Shown here: in pieces, positions 1-9,725 of the stretch
Layout of the letters: every line of letters begins with the position of its first letter
Position numbering within the stretch: position 1 is the first letter of the stretch
Source of the DNA: Opitutaceae bacterium
GTDB taxonomy: Bacteria > Verrucomicrobiota > Verrucomicrobiia > Opitutales > Opitutaceae
Direction: 5' to 3'
DNA length: 64,000 nt
Assembly: GCA_003151495.1 (NCBI GenBank)
Contig: PLXR01000023.1
Location: 1 to 64,000, forward strand
Position numbers and translations under genes: made by a program
The notes under the pieces: model-generated
The model's input: the letters and a program-made list of their open reading frames with translations, nothing else
What the model was told of the DNA's origin: nothing
Database searches by the model: none

Positions 1-1447
1 TGCCATGCACGTCCGTCAGCCGGAAATCCCGTCCCTGGAACCGGTATATCAGCCGCTCGTGGTCTATCCCGAAGGAGGCGAGCATCGTCGCATGGAGGTC
101 GTGGACGTGCATCTCCTGGCCGTCCTCGAGGTGGCGGTAGCCGAGCTCGTCGGACGAGCCCCACGAAAGGCCGCCGCGGATCCCGCCCCCCGCCATCCAG
201 ACCGAGAAGGCGTTGATGTGATGGTCGCGGCCCGTGCCCTGCCCCATCGGGGTCCTCCCGAATTCCCCGCCCCAGAGGATGAGCGTGTCGTCGAGGAGCC
301 CCCTCTGCTTCAGGTCCTTCACGAGGGCGGCGCTCGGCTGGTCCACGCGCTTGCAGACGTCCTTGATGTCGTTGTCCAGGTTGCCGTGCTGGTCCCACCC
401 GCGGTGGTAGAGCTGGATGAAGCGGACCCCGCGCTCCGCGAGGCGCCTCGCCAGCAGGCAGTTTGAGGCGAACGACCCGTCGCCGGGCTCCTTTACGCCG
501 TACATCTGCCGGATCGACTCGGGCTCGCCGCTCATGTCGGTCAGGTCCGGCACGCTGGTCTGCATCTTGAACGCGAGCTCGTACTGCGCGATCCGTGTCC
601 GGACCTCCGGGTCGAGGGTCTCCTCCTCGTGGAACCCGTTCAGGCGGGCGATCTCGTCGATCACCTGGCGCTGCGTGCTCTGGCACACTCCGTCGGGGTT
701 GCCGACATAGTGCACGGGCACCCCCTTGCTCTGGAACTGGACGCCCTGGAACCGGCTGGGCAGGAAGCCCGCGGACCACTGGCGGGCCGAGACCGGCTGC
801 TCGCCGCCGGAAGGCCCGCGCGACATGAGGACCACGTAGCCCGGCAGGTTCTCGGTCTCCGCGCCGAGCCCGTAGAGCAGCCAGGAGCCCATGCTCGGCC
901 TGCCCTTCACCATCGATCCCGCGTTCATGAACGCATGCGCCGGGTCGTGGTTGATCTGCTCGGTGTGCATCGACCGGACGATGCAGATGTCATCTGCGAT
1001 CTGCTGGGTGAAAGGCAGGAGGTCCGAGATCACCTGGCCCGAGAGGCCGCATCGCGTGAATCCGAAGGAGGATCCCCTCGCCAGGAGTTTCGTGTTCTGG
1101 AGCTGCGCAAGCTGCTGGCCGTTCGTGAACGAGGCGGGAAAGGGCTGGCCGTGGAGCCTGTTGAGCTCGGGCTTGGGGTCGAAGAGGTCCACGTGCGAGG
1201 GGCCGCCCGCCATGTACAGGTGGATCACGCGCTTCGCCCTCGGGGGAAAATGCGGAGAAGCCAGGATTCCCGGCCAGCGCCCTCCCTCGGGGACCCCCGC
1301 CGGCGGCGTCCCCGAGAGGAGGCGGGGGTTGACCAGCGATCCCAGCGCGAGTGCGCCCAGCGCCTGCGCCGACTTGCCGAGAAACGTCCGGCGGGACCAC
1401 TCGAGCTGCCTCAAGCGCATGAAGTCCGGGTCAAAGGGTGGGTTCAT
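1..1447 (-). CDS. DUF1501 domain protein, Tat-exported (3' end outside window)
   Basis: The gene reads leftwards from an ATG at 1447 and runs off the window start, leaving about 482 codons. Residues 18-24 read SRRTFLG, a twin-arginine export motif, followed by a hydrophobic Ala/Leu/Gly segment, so the folded protein is probably exported. The body has the features of DUF1501 proteins, which have an alkaline-phosphatase/sulfatase-like fold: an early LYMAGGPSHVDLFDPKPEL stretch, a VRSMHTEQINHDPAH stretch, a WDQHGN motif and a GGEFGRTP motif near the visible end. The start lies 10 bp after the stop of the upstream DUF1549/DUF1553 gene. This pairing is a hallmark of planctomycetes and Verrucomicrobia. 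The substrate is unknown; the family call is firm. Confidence 0.9.
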   Translation of the reverse strand, partial: MNPPFDPDFMRLRQLEWSRRTFLGKSAQALGALALGSLVNPRLLSGTPPAGVPEGGRWPGILASPHFPPRAKRVIHLYMAGGPSHVDLFDPKPELNRLHGQPFPASFTNGQQLAQLQNTKLLARGSSFGFTRCGLSGQVISDLLPFTQQIADDICIVRSMHTEQINHDPAHAFMNAGSMVKGRPSMGSWLLYGLGAETENLPGYVVLMSRGPSGGEQPVSARQWSAGFLPSRFQGVQFQSKGVPVHYVGNPDGVCQSTQRQVIDEIARLNGFHEEETLDPEVRTRIAQYELAFKMQTSVPDLTDMSGEPESIRQMYGVKEPGDGSFASNCLLARRLAERGVRFIQLYHRGWDQHGNLDNDIKDVCKRVDQPSAALVKDLKQRGLLDDTLILWGGEFGRTPMGQGTGRDHHINAFSVWMAGGGIRGGLSWGSSDELGYRHLEDGQEMHVHDLHATMLASFGIDHERLIYRFQGRDFRLTDVHG

Positions 1448-1457
1448 TGATGGCGTC

Positions 1458-4400
1458 CTAGTAGCGGACCATGGCCTCGTTGAGGTTTATGAGGACTCTC
1501 GCGACCGAGATCCAGGCCGCGAGGACTGTCGGCTCGAGCGCGGCGGGAGCCTTGTGCTGGCCGACCGCGACGACCTTCGCGGCCTCCTCGGGCTTCTCGC
1601 GATAATACCCAAGCTGCACCTGGTAGAACATCCGGAGGGATTCCCGCTCCCGGTCGCTCGGGGGCCGGGCGAGCAGGTTCCTGAACGCGTCGTCGAGGCC
1701 CGCATCGAAGCTCTCCGGGGGGTGCGCGCCGAGCGCGCGCTCGGCGAGGCCCCTCGCGGCCTCGACAAAGGTGGGATCGTTGAGGAGCGTGAGCGCCTGC
1801 TGCGGCGTGCTGGAGACGATCCGGGACCCGGTGCACTCCTCCCGCGACGGGGCATCGAAATTGGCGAGCATCGGGTGGAGGAAGGTCCTCTGAACGTGGA
1901 CGTAAACCCCCCGCCGGAACTGGCGCTCGTCGGTGTCGGGGAGGTATTCCCTGTCCGGGAACTGGAGCGCCGCATAGTAGCCGTCCGGCTGGTAGGGGTA
2001 GACGCTCGGCCCCCCGATATCGAGATTGATGAGGCCGGCAGCGCTGAGGGCGTTGTCGCGCACGAACTCGGCCTCGAGCCGCCTGGGGGCCTGGCGCGCG
2101 AGCAGCCTGTTGTTGGGGTCCACCTCCGCCAGCTCGGGCCGGTACCTGGAGCTCTGGCGGTAGGTCGACGAGGTGACAATCTGCCGGACCATCGCCTTCA
2201 CATCCCAGCCCTTGTCCATGAAGTCGACGGCGAGCCAGTCGAGAAGCTCCGGGTGACTCGGGTACTCGCCCTGGGTGCCGAGGTCCTCGACGAACGCCGA
2301 AAGGCCCGTGCCAAAAAACTGCCTCCAGAGCCGGTTCACAAAGGCCCGGGCGGTGAGCGGGTTGTCGCGAGAGACGATCCAGTTGGCGAGGTCGAGCCGG
2401 GTCTGGCGCGCCGGGCTGGTGGTCGCCGCGGCTGCGCCAAGGAGGAACCGGGGCGGCGACGGCTGGACAACCTCGCCGGACTCGTCCTGCCAGTTTCCGC
2501 GGGGCAGGACACGGGTCACCACCGGCGGCGCCGCCACCGTGACGGTCGTGAAGGCGCGGCCGTCGCGGCAGGCCGCGATGCCCCTCACGTCGGCCACCAT
2601 GGCGGCGAAATCGCCGCCGTGGCCCCCTTCCGTCCCCTCGAAGTACTCGGAAGCGACGACCTCATCCTGCTCCGGGGTCGGATCCTTCGCGCCGAGTGCG
2701 GCGGCCACCATCCCAAGCGGGCGGGACCCGGGGATCCGCCCGCCGAGCGGCGAGGCAGAGACCCGTACCCGGGCCGCGTTCTCGGTCGTCACCCGGGCCT
2801 CGAGCCGGTCCCCCTCCACCAGGACTATGGGCTTCGAAAGGACAAGCACCAGCGACTGCGCCTGCCGCACGAGGCCGGGCGGCGACGTCCATGCCGAGGT
2901 CACCGACGTCACCATCCGGCCGTTGAAATAGGTCAGGGTCGGCTGCCCTGGCACCCCGTCCGCCATGCTGATCAGCTCGGGCTTGTCCGTTCCCTGCCGA
3001 ATCAGGGAAACGTCGAGGGTGACGGTGAACGAGTCGTCGGTGGTGGTCGTCACCCGGCCGCCGTAGGCCTCGTCAGGAAGGACCTCCAGCCGCACGGTCG
3101 CCAGCGGTCCCGCGCCCGGGGCCAGGGTTAGGGTGGCCCCGTCGCCGGCCTTGTAGGTCGCAGGGTCATTGACCGGGCCGAACCGGGCGCTCTGGTCGGG
3201 AAGGGCCTTCGCCGTGCCGTCCTTGAGGGGTTTCGCGTCGACGATCGGGAGAACGGACCAGCCCGAGGGGTCGAGGGCAAGGCGGGGGGCCACTCCCCGC
3301 GCCCAGTCGTGCGCCGCGGCCCTGAGCGCGGGATCCGTGGTGATCGCTGCGACGACCTTCGCCAGCCTGGCCCGGCACCGCTCCTCGAGCGTGGCCTGCC
3401 TCTGGCGAAGGTAGGGGCTGTCGACCTCGATCTCGGGCGGGAACGGCGAGTCGTTGGTGAACCCCTTGAGCTCGGGCTCGGGCGTGTAGTCGTAATTCTG
3501 GTAGACCCCGTACTGCTTAACGTCCCCGAAGAAGGCCGCCATCGCGTAGAAGTCCTTTGTCTTGAAGGGGTCGAACTTGTGGTCGTGGCACTCGCAGCAG
3601 CCCATGGTGGACCCGAGCCAAGTCGTGGAGACCGTCCGCACGCGGTCCGCAGCGTACTTCGTGATGTATTCCTTGGACTGCGCGCCGCCCTCCCGGGTGA
3701 CCATGTTGAGGCGGTTGAATCCGCTCGCCACCCGCTGCCTGTCGGTGGCCCCGGGGAGGAGGTCGCCCGCCAGCTGCTCCCGGGTGAACTGGTCAAAGGG
3801 CAGGTTCTCGTTGAACGCGCTGATCACGTAGTCGCGGTAGGGGAAGTTGTTGTAGAGCTGGTCGCCGTGGAAGCCGACCGTGTCGGCGAACCGGGCAAGG
3901 TCGAGCCAGCCGACCGCCATCCGCTCCCCGTAGTGCGGAGAGGCGAGCAGCCGGTCGACCAGCCGCCCGTAGGCGTCCGGCCGGCCGTCCGCCACGAAAT
4001 CCTCCGTCTCCCGTGCGGAGGGCGGCAGCCCCACCAGGTCCAGGCTCAGCCGGCGGATCAACGTCCTCCGGTCGGCGTCCGGGGACGGGGTGATATCGTG
4101 TTCCCGAAGCTCCTTCCGGACAAAAAAATCGATGGGGCTCTGGTCGCCCGTCTCGGCCTGCGGGATCTCGGCCTTCCTCGGGGCCGCGTAGGCCCAGTGG
4201 GGCTCGTAGACGGCCCCCTGCTCTATCCATCTCTTGAACACCGCCTGGTCTCGGGCGGTCAGGAGGTGCAGCGATTCGGGCGGAGGCATCACCTGCCCCT
4301 TGTCCTGCGAGCTGATCCGGCGCCATACCTCGGATTCCCCGGGCTTGCCCGGGACGATGGGGGTCGAGCTCCGCCCTGCCTTGTCCTTGTGGACCATCCT

Positions 4401-4604
4401 GGCGTTCTCGGGAAGGTCGAGCCTGAGGTCCGCCTTGTTCTGCTTGAGGTCGGGACCGTGGCACTTGAAGCACGTGTTGGCCATGATGGGCCTCACGTCG
4501 CGGTTGAACCGCACGTTCACGGGCAGCGCTGCCTCGGCGGGCTCCGCACCGACCGATCCGCAGGCGGCCAAAGCGGCCGCGATGACGGTGCCCAGCTTAA
4601 TCAT
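1458..4604 (-). CDS. DUF1549/DUF1553 planctomycete-type cytochrome c domain protein
   Basis: From the ATG at 4604 the protein is 1,048 residues. That start is preferred because a signal peptide follows directly (MIKLGTVIAAALAACGSVGA); the frame is open upstream to 4649. A single haem-binding CxxCH motif (CFKCH, residues 45-49) lies in an N-terminal PSCyt1-like region, followed by the KWIEQGA-type helix, a DUF1549 region (RRLSLDLVGLPPS, and the GWLDLARFADTVGFHGD stretch) and a C-terminal DUF1553 region (LANWIVSRDNPLTARAFVNR, ending near SREECTGSRIVSSTPQQAL). These proteins are periplasmic and are encoded next to DUF1501 proteins, as here. Their function is not established; roles in polysaccharide or sulfated-glycan use have been suggested from gene context. 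Many open frames on the opposite strand are high-GC shadows. Confidence 0.9.
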   Translation of the reverse strand: MIKLGTVIAAALAACGSVGAEPAEAALPVNVRFNRDVRPIMANTCFKCHGPDLKQNKADLRLDLPENARMVHKDKAGRSSTPIVPGKPGESEVWRRISSQDKGQVMPPPESLHLLTARDQAVFKRWIEQGAVYEPHWAYAAPRKAEIPQAETGDQSPIDFFVRKELREHDITPSPDADRRTLIRRLSLDLVGLPPSARETEDFVADGRPDAYGRLVDRLLASPHYGERMAVGWLDLARFADTVGFHGDQLYNNFPYRDYVISAFNENLPFDQFTREQLAGDLLPGATDRQRVASGFNRLNMVTREGGAQSKEYITKYAADRVRTVSTTWLGSTMGCCECHDHKFDPFKTKDFYAMAAFFGDVKQYGVYQNYDYTPEPELKGFTNDSPFPPEIEVDSPYLRQRQATLEERCRARLAKVVAAITTDPALRAAAHDWARGVAPRLALDPSGWSVLPIVDAKPLKDGTAKALPDQSARFGPVNDPATYKAGDGATLTLAPGAGPLATVRLEVLPDEAYGGRVTTTTDDSFTVTLDVSLIRQGTDKPELISMADGVPGQPTLTYFNGRMVTSVTSAWTSPPGLVRQAQSLVLVLSKPIVLVEGDRLEARVTTENAARVRVSASPLGGRIPGSRPLGMVAAALGAKDPTPEQDEVVASEYFEGTEGGHGGDFAAMVADVRGIAACRDGRAFTTVTVAAPPVVTRVLPRGNWQDESGEVVQPSPPRFLLGAAAATTSPARQTRLDLANWIVSRDNPLTARAFVNRLWRQFFGTGLSAFVEDLGTQGEYPSHPELLDWLAVDFMDKGWDVKAMVRQIVTSSTYRQSSRYRPELAEVDPNNRLLARQAPRRLEAEFVRDNALSAAGLINLDIGGPSVYPYQPDGYYAALQFPDREYLPDTDERQFRRGVYVHVQRTFLHPMLANFDAPSREECTGSRIVSSTPQQALTLLNDPTFVEAARGLAERALGAHPPESFDAGLDDAFRNLLARPPSDRERESLRMFYQVQLGYYREKPEEAAKVVAVGQHKAPAALEPTVLAAWISVARVLINLNEAMVRY

Positions 4605-5056
4605 GGGGTGGGATTTTGGGGCGGAAACGGCCATGATCGGCGCAACCACGGCTTAACGAAGTGCTAGTCGGGATGCCACTGCAACCCGAATTAACCAAGA
4701 CGAGCGCGACCCAACGGACGAATTTTCGGCGCGCCGCAGGTGCGAATTGCCGGGGCAATGATGTTGCCTTAGTCCCCGAGTGCGCGGAAAATTCGGCGGT
4801 GATTTCTGCTCAGAAACGGTCCCGCATCCCCGGGGCGATGCGGTTGTTCCCTGTGCTGACACCATCTTCGGCTGCCCAGCATGTGCCAAAAGCCGAGGAT
4901 GCTGCGACTCGTCATGGGGGGTACGCTGCAAGCGGCGTGAACCCCTGCGGCCGTTTGGCGCAGCCCGTTTCATGCGCCACGTAGATCCGGCCGTTTAGGA
5001 ACGAGCGTTGCCCGGCCCGTCGCCATTTGGCGTTAACCAACTTCCTCGCCCGCAAA
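4605..5056. other. intergenic region between divergent gene groups
   Basis: About 450 bp separate the minus-strand DUF1549 gene from the plus-strand sugar cluster. It must hold the promoters of both, but no convincing -35/-10 pair or operator palindrome could be assigned by eye. Short open frames on both strands have no recognisable family features. Confidence 0.4.
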
Positions 5057-5923
5057 ATGATAACCGGCGTCATTCTCGCCCTCCTCGCCTCGCTGGTGTA
5101 CGGTCTCTTGGGTGTTACCTTCGAGGCTGCCGCCAAGCGGAACTACGCTCCTTGGGACTTTATCTTCTGGAAGCAATTGTCCGGCTCCGTGTTGATCTTC
5201 GCGATCGTTGTGGCGAAGGACATGGTGCGCTATGATCCCCGCGTCCTGTTCCTGGCCGGAATCGGGGCGGTGAGCTATGTCCTGACATGCGTGTGCTACC
5301 TGACGGCCTCGCGCGAGCGGGACATTGCCGCCAATTGGACGATCCTGAATCTCTCCGTGCTCGTTCCGCTCGGCGTGTCCATCCTCTGGTTTGGTGATAG
5401 GTTTACCATGACCAAGGCGGCGGGAGCGGGACTCACGCTTGCCGCCATCATTCTCGTCGGCGGAAAGCCCAACCTGGGAGCGGTGCAGAACGCTTCTCGC
5501 TGGACCACCTTTATCTTGGGCGCATTCCTGCTGAATGGTGTGCTCTCCACGCTGTTCCGCTGGGTGCCGGAAGGCCTGTCATTTCTCTTTGTCGCCTACT
5601 TCTACTTCGTGAGCTGCCTGTTGGCGTTGCCGTTCAAGCTGCGCGAGAAGCGGGCAACCCGCCCGACCAGGGGCTTGATCGCCCTGGGTGCCGCCGGCGC
5701 CGCATCCCATTGCGCAGGGATGCTGCTAACTATCGCTGCACTCGGCTTTGTGGGCAGGATTAGCAAGCAGGCCGGCATAATCGTCTATCCCATCACCAAC
5801 GGCTTTGTCATCCCCTTGGGTGTCATCATGGGAGCCTTGATCCTGAGGCAGGCGATCGACCGTCGCCGTCGTTTCGGTGTCGCGCTCGGCATGGCCGGGG
5901 TGGTCCTGCTTTCCATCCCCTAG
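5057..5923 (+). CDS. EamA/DMT-superfamily permease
   Basis: A 288-residue integral membrane protein from the ATG at 5057; a TTG at 5027 would add ten polar residues. About ten hydrophobic segments are visible, starting with MITGVILALLASLVYGLLG, in two similar halves as expected for the drug/metabolite transporter (EamA) fold. The end of the first half shows the conserved GAGLTLAAIILVGG pattern and the C-terminus ends GVALGMAGVVLLSIP, both typical. It is the first gene of a plus-strand cluster of carbohydrate enzymes, so it probably imports or exports the sugar or sugar acid handled by them. The substrate cannot be read from the sequence. Confidence 0.8.
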   Translation: MITGVILALLASLVYGLLGVTFEAAAKRNYAPWDFIFWKQLSGSVLIFAIVVAKDMVRYDPRVLFLAGIGAVSYVLTCVCYLTASRERDIAANWTILNLSVLVPLGVSILWFGDRFTMTKAAGAGLTLAAIILVGGKPNLGAVQNASRWTTFILGAFLLNGVLSTLFRWVPEGLSFLFVAYFYFVSCLLALPFKLREKRATRPTRGLIALGAAGAASHCAGMLLTIAALGFVGRISKQAGIIVYPITNGFVIPLGVIMGALILRQAIDRRRRFGVALGMAGVVLLSIP

Positions 5924-5977
5924 CCCGGCATTGTGTCTCCCTTCGGAACGGCTCATCCCTCTTCAACCCAAACCCCC

Positions 5978-7195
5978 ATGCCCGCTCCCACCGCCAAGTC
6001 CAGGAGTCGCAGCGCCCGGCCGGGCCAAAGCCCGCAGCCGCCCGACGCTAACCGCATTCGCCCAGGAGACATCAGGATTTCGGAGGTGATCTGCCAGATC
6101 CTCCGGATCAACACCGTGGAGAAGAAGACTGCCGGCACGCAAGATACGCTCTTGATACGAATCCGCACCGACACCGGTCTCGAAGGCATCGGCGAGGCAG
6201 ATGCCTCGCCCGAGATTCTGAAGGCGATCATCGATGCTCCGTTCAGCCATAATATTGCCTGCGGGCTCCGAAAATTGCTCATAGGATTGAATCCCCTCGA
6301 AACCGACCTGATCTGGGAAAAACTCTATCGTTCGACCCTGTATTTTGGCAGGCGTGCCGTGGGCATCGCCGCCATGGCGGGAATCGACATGGCGCTGTGG
6401 GATATCAAGGGGAAATTCTATTGCCAACCCATCCACCGGCTACTGGGGGGGAAAAGGCATGACTCGCTACCCGCCTACGCGTCCATCCTGTTTGGCAAAG
6501 ATGGAAGGCGGACCAAGGAGATCGCCGAACGCTGGCGCGCGGCAGGTTATAGGGCGATCAAGTTTGGGTGGGAGCCAATGGGCCAATCCGAGGCACTGGA
6601 CATAGAGCTGGTTGCCGGGGCCCGGGAAGGCGCGGGACCCGACTGCACTCTCTTGATCGACGCCGGATGCGTCTGGGATTCACGCACCGCCCTGAGCCGC
6701 GCCAACCGATTCAAGGATTTTGACATTGGCTGGCTGGAGGAGCCCCTCTCGCCTGACGACATCGACGGCTACGTTTGGCTACGAGACCGCTCTCCGGTGC
6801 CGATCGCCGCCGGCGAAGGCGAATGCGGGCGAGCAGCCTTTCGCCCGTGGATCGACCGACATGCGCTGGATATCTATCAGGTCGATCTCGCTCGAAACGG
6901 ATTTACCGACGCAATGTACATCCGGCAGCGCGTGGAAGAGATTGGCGCCCGGCTCTGCAACCATTGCTACAAGACGCCCATCAGCGTCGCCGCTTGCCTG
7001 CACTGGCTGAGCACCCACAAGAGCGCATTCCTTTTTGAGGACTGCGTCGAGGATTCAGCGCTCAGGCATGAGCTCACCCACGAGCGCTTGCAGGCCGTGG
7101 ATGGCATGATCACCGTCCCCGACGGCCCAGGCCTGGGGATCACCCTGAACGAGGACTTTGTCCAAGCTCACCTTGTCTCGGAATCCCGGGCCTGA
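5978..7195 (+). CDS. enolase-superfamily (mandelate racemase/muconate lactonizing) enzyme
   Basis: A protein of 405 residues from the ATG at 5978; a GTG at 5933 would add 15 residues without family similarity. The three metal ligands of the superfamily are visible: Asp in LLIDAGCVW, Glu in WLEEPLSP, and Glu in IAAGEGECG. The Lys in YRAIKFGW fits the catalytic base on the second barrel strand, and His in LCNHCYKT fits the second base. Members abstract a proton alpha to a carboxylate, most often dehydrating or isomerising acid sugars. The two following dehydrogenases and the aldose-epimerase-like gene support a sugar-acid substrate. The stop codon overlaps the start of the next gene (TGATG), so they are translated together. 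Confidence 0.85.
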   Translation: MPAPTAKSRSRSARPGQSPQPPDANRIRPGDIRISEVICQILRINTVEKKTAGTQDTLLIRIRTDTGLEGIGEADASPEILKAIIDAPFSHNIACGLRKLLIGLNPLETDLIWEKLYRSTLYFGRRAVGIAAMAGIDMALWDIKGKFYCQPIHRLLGGKRHDSLPAYASILFGKDGRRTKEIAERWRAAGYRAIKFGWEPMGQSEALDIELVAGAREGAGPDCTLLIDAGCVWDSRTALSRANRFKDFDIGWLEEPLSPDDIDGYVWLRDRSPVPIAAGEGECGRAAFRPWIDRHALDIYQVDLARNGFTDAMYIRQRVEEIGARLCNHCYKTPISVAACLHWLSTHKSAFLFEDCVEDSALRHELTHERLQAVDGMITVPDGPGLGITLNEDFVQAHLVSESRA

Positions 7196-7968
7196 TGGAC
7201 ACTCACGCAATGAATGGTGCTCAATTCGCCGATCAACACGTCCTCATAACCGGCGGCGGCAGTGGGATTGGCCGGGCTATCGCCCTGGCGTTGGCCAACC
7301 AAGGCGCGTCTGTTCACATCGTCGGGCGAGACGTAGCCAAACTCAAAGAAGTCGCCGACCACGCGCCGAGCGCCATCCACTATACATCGTGCGACCTTCG
7401 CGACACAGTCCGATGGCAGGAGGTCATCCGCGCCGGACCGCCGTTGGACGTCCTGATCAACAGCGCAGCCATCAGCATCCGCACCGACCCGCTCGCGCCC
7501 GGCGACACATCTATGGAGGAGGTCATGGCGGTAAATTTCGGCAGCGCGTGGATTGGATGCCGCGAAGCGGCAACGCGTATGTCCGCGCACGGCGGCGGAC
7601 GGATCGTGAACATCACGTCCGTCCACAGCCGCATGTGCGAGCGTGGCAGCACGGCCTACGGCGTTGGCAAGGCAGCGTTGGAGCAGCTCACCCGTTGTCT
7701 GGCGGTCGAGTGGGCCCAACACGGCATTTTCGTGAACGCGGTTGCCCCGGGCTTTGTCGACACGCCCATGAGCCGGGCCACTGGTGTGAACGAGCTTGAA
7801 ACCGATTCTTTCCGGGCAAATTTTATCGCATCGGGCCGCATCCCGCTCGGCCGTGCGGCGCAGCCCGAGGAAATCGTCTCGCCAGTCCTTTTTCTGGCGG
7901 GAAAAGAGAACACCTATGTAACCGGCCAGGTGATCGTCGTGGACGGCGGGCTTTCCCTCACCCTTTAG
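7195..7968 (+). CDS. SDR-family NAD(P)-dependent oxidoreductase
   Basis: A 257-residue classical short-chain dehydrogenase. The cofactor motif VLITGGGSGIG is near residues 16-26, the NSAA motif (variant of NNAG) follows, and the catalytic Ser (NITSVHS), Tyr and Lys (YGVGK) are all in place. The C-terminus has the usual VTGQVIVVDGGLSLTL ending. It overlaps the enolase-superfamily gene by one base and is followed after 8 bp by the deacetylase gene, so all belong to one transcript. It probably oxidises a hydroxyl of a sugar or sugar acid. A second SDR lies two genes downstream and is clearly divergent, which suggests sequential steps rather than a recent duplication. Confidence 0.88.
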   Translation: MDTHAMNGAQFADQHVLITGGGSGIGRAIALALANQGASVHIVGRDVAKLKEVADHAPSAIHYTSCDLRDTVRWQEVIRAGPPLDVLINSAAISIRTDPLAPGDTSMEEVMAVNFGSAWIGCREAATRMSAHGGGRIVNITSVHSRMCERGSTAYGVGKAALEQLTRCLAVEWAQHGIFVNAVAPGFVDTPMSRATGVNELETDSFRANFIASGRIPLGRAAQPEEIVSPVLFLAGKENTYVTGQVIVVDGGLSLTL

Positions 7969-7976
7969 GCGAAACA

Positions 7977-8687
7977 ATGAATATCATCTTTATCGGAGCA
8001 CATCCTGATGACCTGGAAATCCTCTGCGGAGGCACGGTGGCGGCGTGCGTCGCGCAGGGACACACCGTGTGGATGGCAACGGCGACCAACGGAAACGTCG
8101 GGAGCCCCACTCTTTCAAAGGCCGCGATCGGGACAATCCGCCGGACTGAGGCGGAAGCGGCGGCAAAGTGCCTTGGGGCGGCGGGGCTCATCTGGATGGA
8201 TGAGAACGACGAGTTCCTTTTCGACGATGAACGCACACGCCTCAAATTTGTCGACGCGGTCAGGCAAGCGCACGCGGACGTGATCGTTGCGCACAATCCG
8301 AACGACTATCATCCCGATCATGTCGCAAGCTCGAAACTCGCCTCCGATGCCCGCATTCTTTCCGCGGTGCGTCTCATCGAGACGACGCACACCCACCTTC
8401 CCAAGTCTCCCGAGCTTTACTACATGGATTCAATCGCGGGGCTGCGCTTTGAGCCGCAGTATTTTGTTGATATCACTCCATATTTTGCGCTGAAGCAGCA
8501 GGCGGCGCAATGTCACGCGAGCCAGAACGCGTGGCTTAAGAGCATCTTCAACACCGAACTAACGGATCATATCAAGGTGCATTCCGCCTTTCGCGGGCTT
8601 CAGTCCGGGGTGCAGTATGCCGAGGCGTATGTTCAACCTAGCTACTGGCCCAAGACTGGCGCCGGCTTGCCGTTTCTCAGACGCTGA
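7977..8687 (+). CDS. PIG-L/LmbE-family deacetylase
   Basis: A 236-residue cytoplasmic protein. The zinc-binding AHPDD motif is at residues 8-12 (preceded by the usual hydrophobic strand MNIIFIG), and the third ligand lies in the later HPDH motif. The GHTVWMATATNGNVGS and RRTEAEAAAKCLGA stretches are also characteristic of the family. Members remove N-acetyl groups from GlcNAc-linked substrates or related small amides. Its place between two dehydrogenases suggests deacetylation of an N-acetylated sugar, or hydrolysis of a conjugate, as a step in the same pathway. The gene is 8 bp after the first SDR and 15 bp before the second. Confidence 0.88.
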   Translation: MNIIFIGAHPDDLEILCGGTVAACVAQGHTVWMATATNGNVGSPTLSKAAIGTIRRTEAEAAAKCLGAAGLIWMDENDEFLFDDERTRLKFVDAVRQAHADVIVAHNPNDYHPDHVASSKLASDARILSAVRLIETTHTHLPKSPELYYMDSIAGLRFEPQYFVDITPYFALKQQAAQCHASQNAWLKSIFNTELTDHIKVHSAFRGLQSGVQYAEAYVQPSYWPKTGAGLPFLRR

Positions 8688-8702
8688 GAGGGAGGATTTC
8701 CC

Positions 8703-9467
8703 ATGAACAATTCTTCGATCTGGCCGGAACGATTCCGCGGTCAAGTGGCGGCCGTGACGGGAGCCGCCGACGGACTTGGTCGCTCCATCGCTGACCGGCT
8801 GCTCGCGGAGGGAGCAATCGTATGGTTTCTCGACCGTGACGAGGCTCGGGTACGCGCCGCCTCGTCCAGCGCCGGTCAGAATGCTCATCCGTTCGCGGTC
8901 GATGTGTGCGAGGAAGCCGGTGTTCAGGCCGCGTTTCGGAACATCACCGCACAACACGGAAGATTGGATGTGGTCGTGAACAGTGCGGGAATAGTCGGCC
9001 CGAACGGTCGCAAGATCACCGAGACGCCGACCGCCAGCTACGAGGAGGTGCTGCGGATAAATCTCCTCGGCAGCTTTCTAGTGACCAAGCATGCGCTGCT
9101 GGAGATGCAGCCTCGCAACTATGGCCGCGTCCTCCTCATTGCGTCGATCGCGGGCAAGGAGGGCAATGCGGGCATGTGCGCCTATTCCTCCGCAAAGGCA
9201 GGCGTTATTGGCCTGGTCAAGAGTGCAGGCAAGGAGTTCGCGGAGAGCGGGATAACAATAAACGCCTTGGCCCCCGCGGTCGTGCGCACGGCCTTGGTCG
9301 ACGGCATGGATTCGGCCCAAGTCACCTACATGACGGAAAAGATTCCCATGAAGCGCTGCGGCACACTCGAGGAGGTGGCCAGCATCGCCTGCTGGATCGT
9401 ATCGCCCGAGGCCAGTTTCAACACAGGATTCACCTTCGATCTCACCGGCGGACGATCCGTGTACTGA
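8703..9467 (+). CDS. SDR-family oxidoreductase (second)
   Basis: A 254-residue classical SDR preceded by a good ribosome binding site (GGGAGGA about 8 bp before the ATG). The cofactor-binding VTGAADGLG motif is at residues 18-26, followed by NSAG, the catalytic Ser in LLIASIAG, and Tyr/Lys in YSSAKAG. It ends FTFDLTGGRSVY. It resembles dehydrogenases of the 3-oxoacyl reductase/gluconate dehydrogenase type. It closes the tightly spaced part of the cluster; the next gene follows after 258 bp. The substrate is inferred only from the neighbours. Confidence 0.88.
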   Translation: MNNSSIWPERFRGQVAAVTGAADGLGRSIADRLLAEGAIVWFLDRDEARVRAASSSAGQNAHPFAVDVCEEAGVQAAFRNITAQHGRLDVVVNSAGIVGPNGRKITETPTASYEEVLRINLLGSFLVTKHALLEMQPRNYGRVLLIASIAGKEGNAGMCAYSSAKAGVIGLVKSAGKEFAESGITINALAPAVVRTALVDGMDSAQVTYMTEKIPMKRCGTLEEVASIACWIVSPEASFNTGFTFDLTGGRSVY

Positions 9468-9725
9468 GGGTGAGCCTCCTCCCTTTGGATTCCCGCCAAT
9501 TCATCGCCACTACCCGCCGTCCGCCCGGCGACGCGGCTCTTCGGAATGATGCCGGGGGGCGATTGGCGATCGAAACAGAACCCGTCGGCTTCCCAGGGCC
9601 CCGACCGGGGCTCCACTGCTACCGGACGTGAAAACTCCTATCGCAAGAAACAGCGCGATGTGCGCATGCACCCAGAGGACGGAGCAGGAGTGCGGGTTCT
9701 GGTGCTGCGTTCAGCGTGAAAGCCC

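Noticed and set aside
891-3131. Long plus-strand frames opposite the DUF1501 and DUF1549 genes
   Set aside because: They are Arg/Gly/Pro-rich high-GC shadows of well-supported minus-strand genes and contain no recognisable domain.
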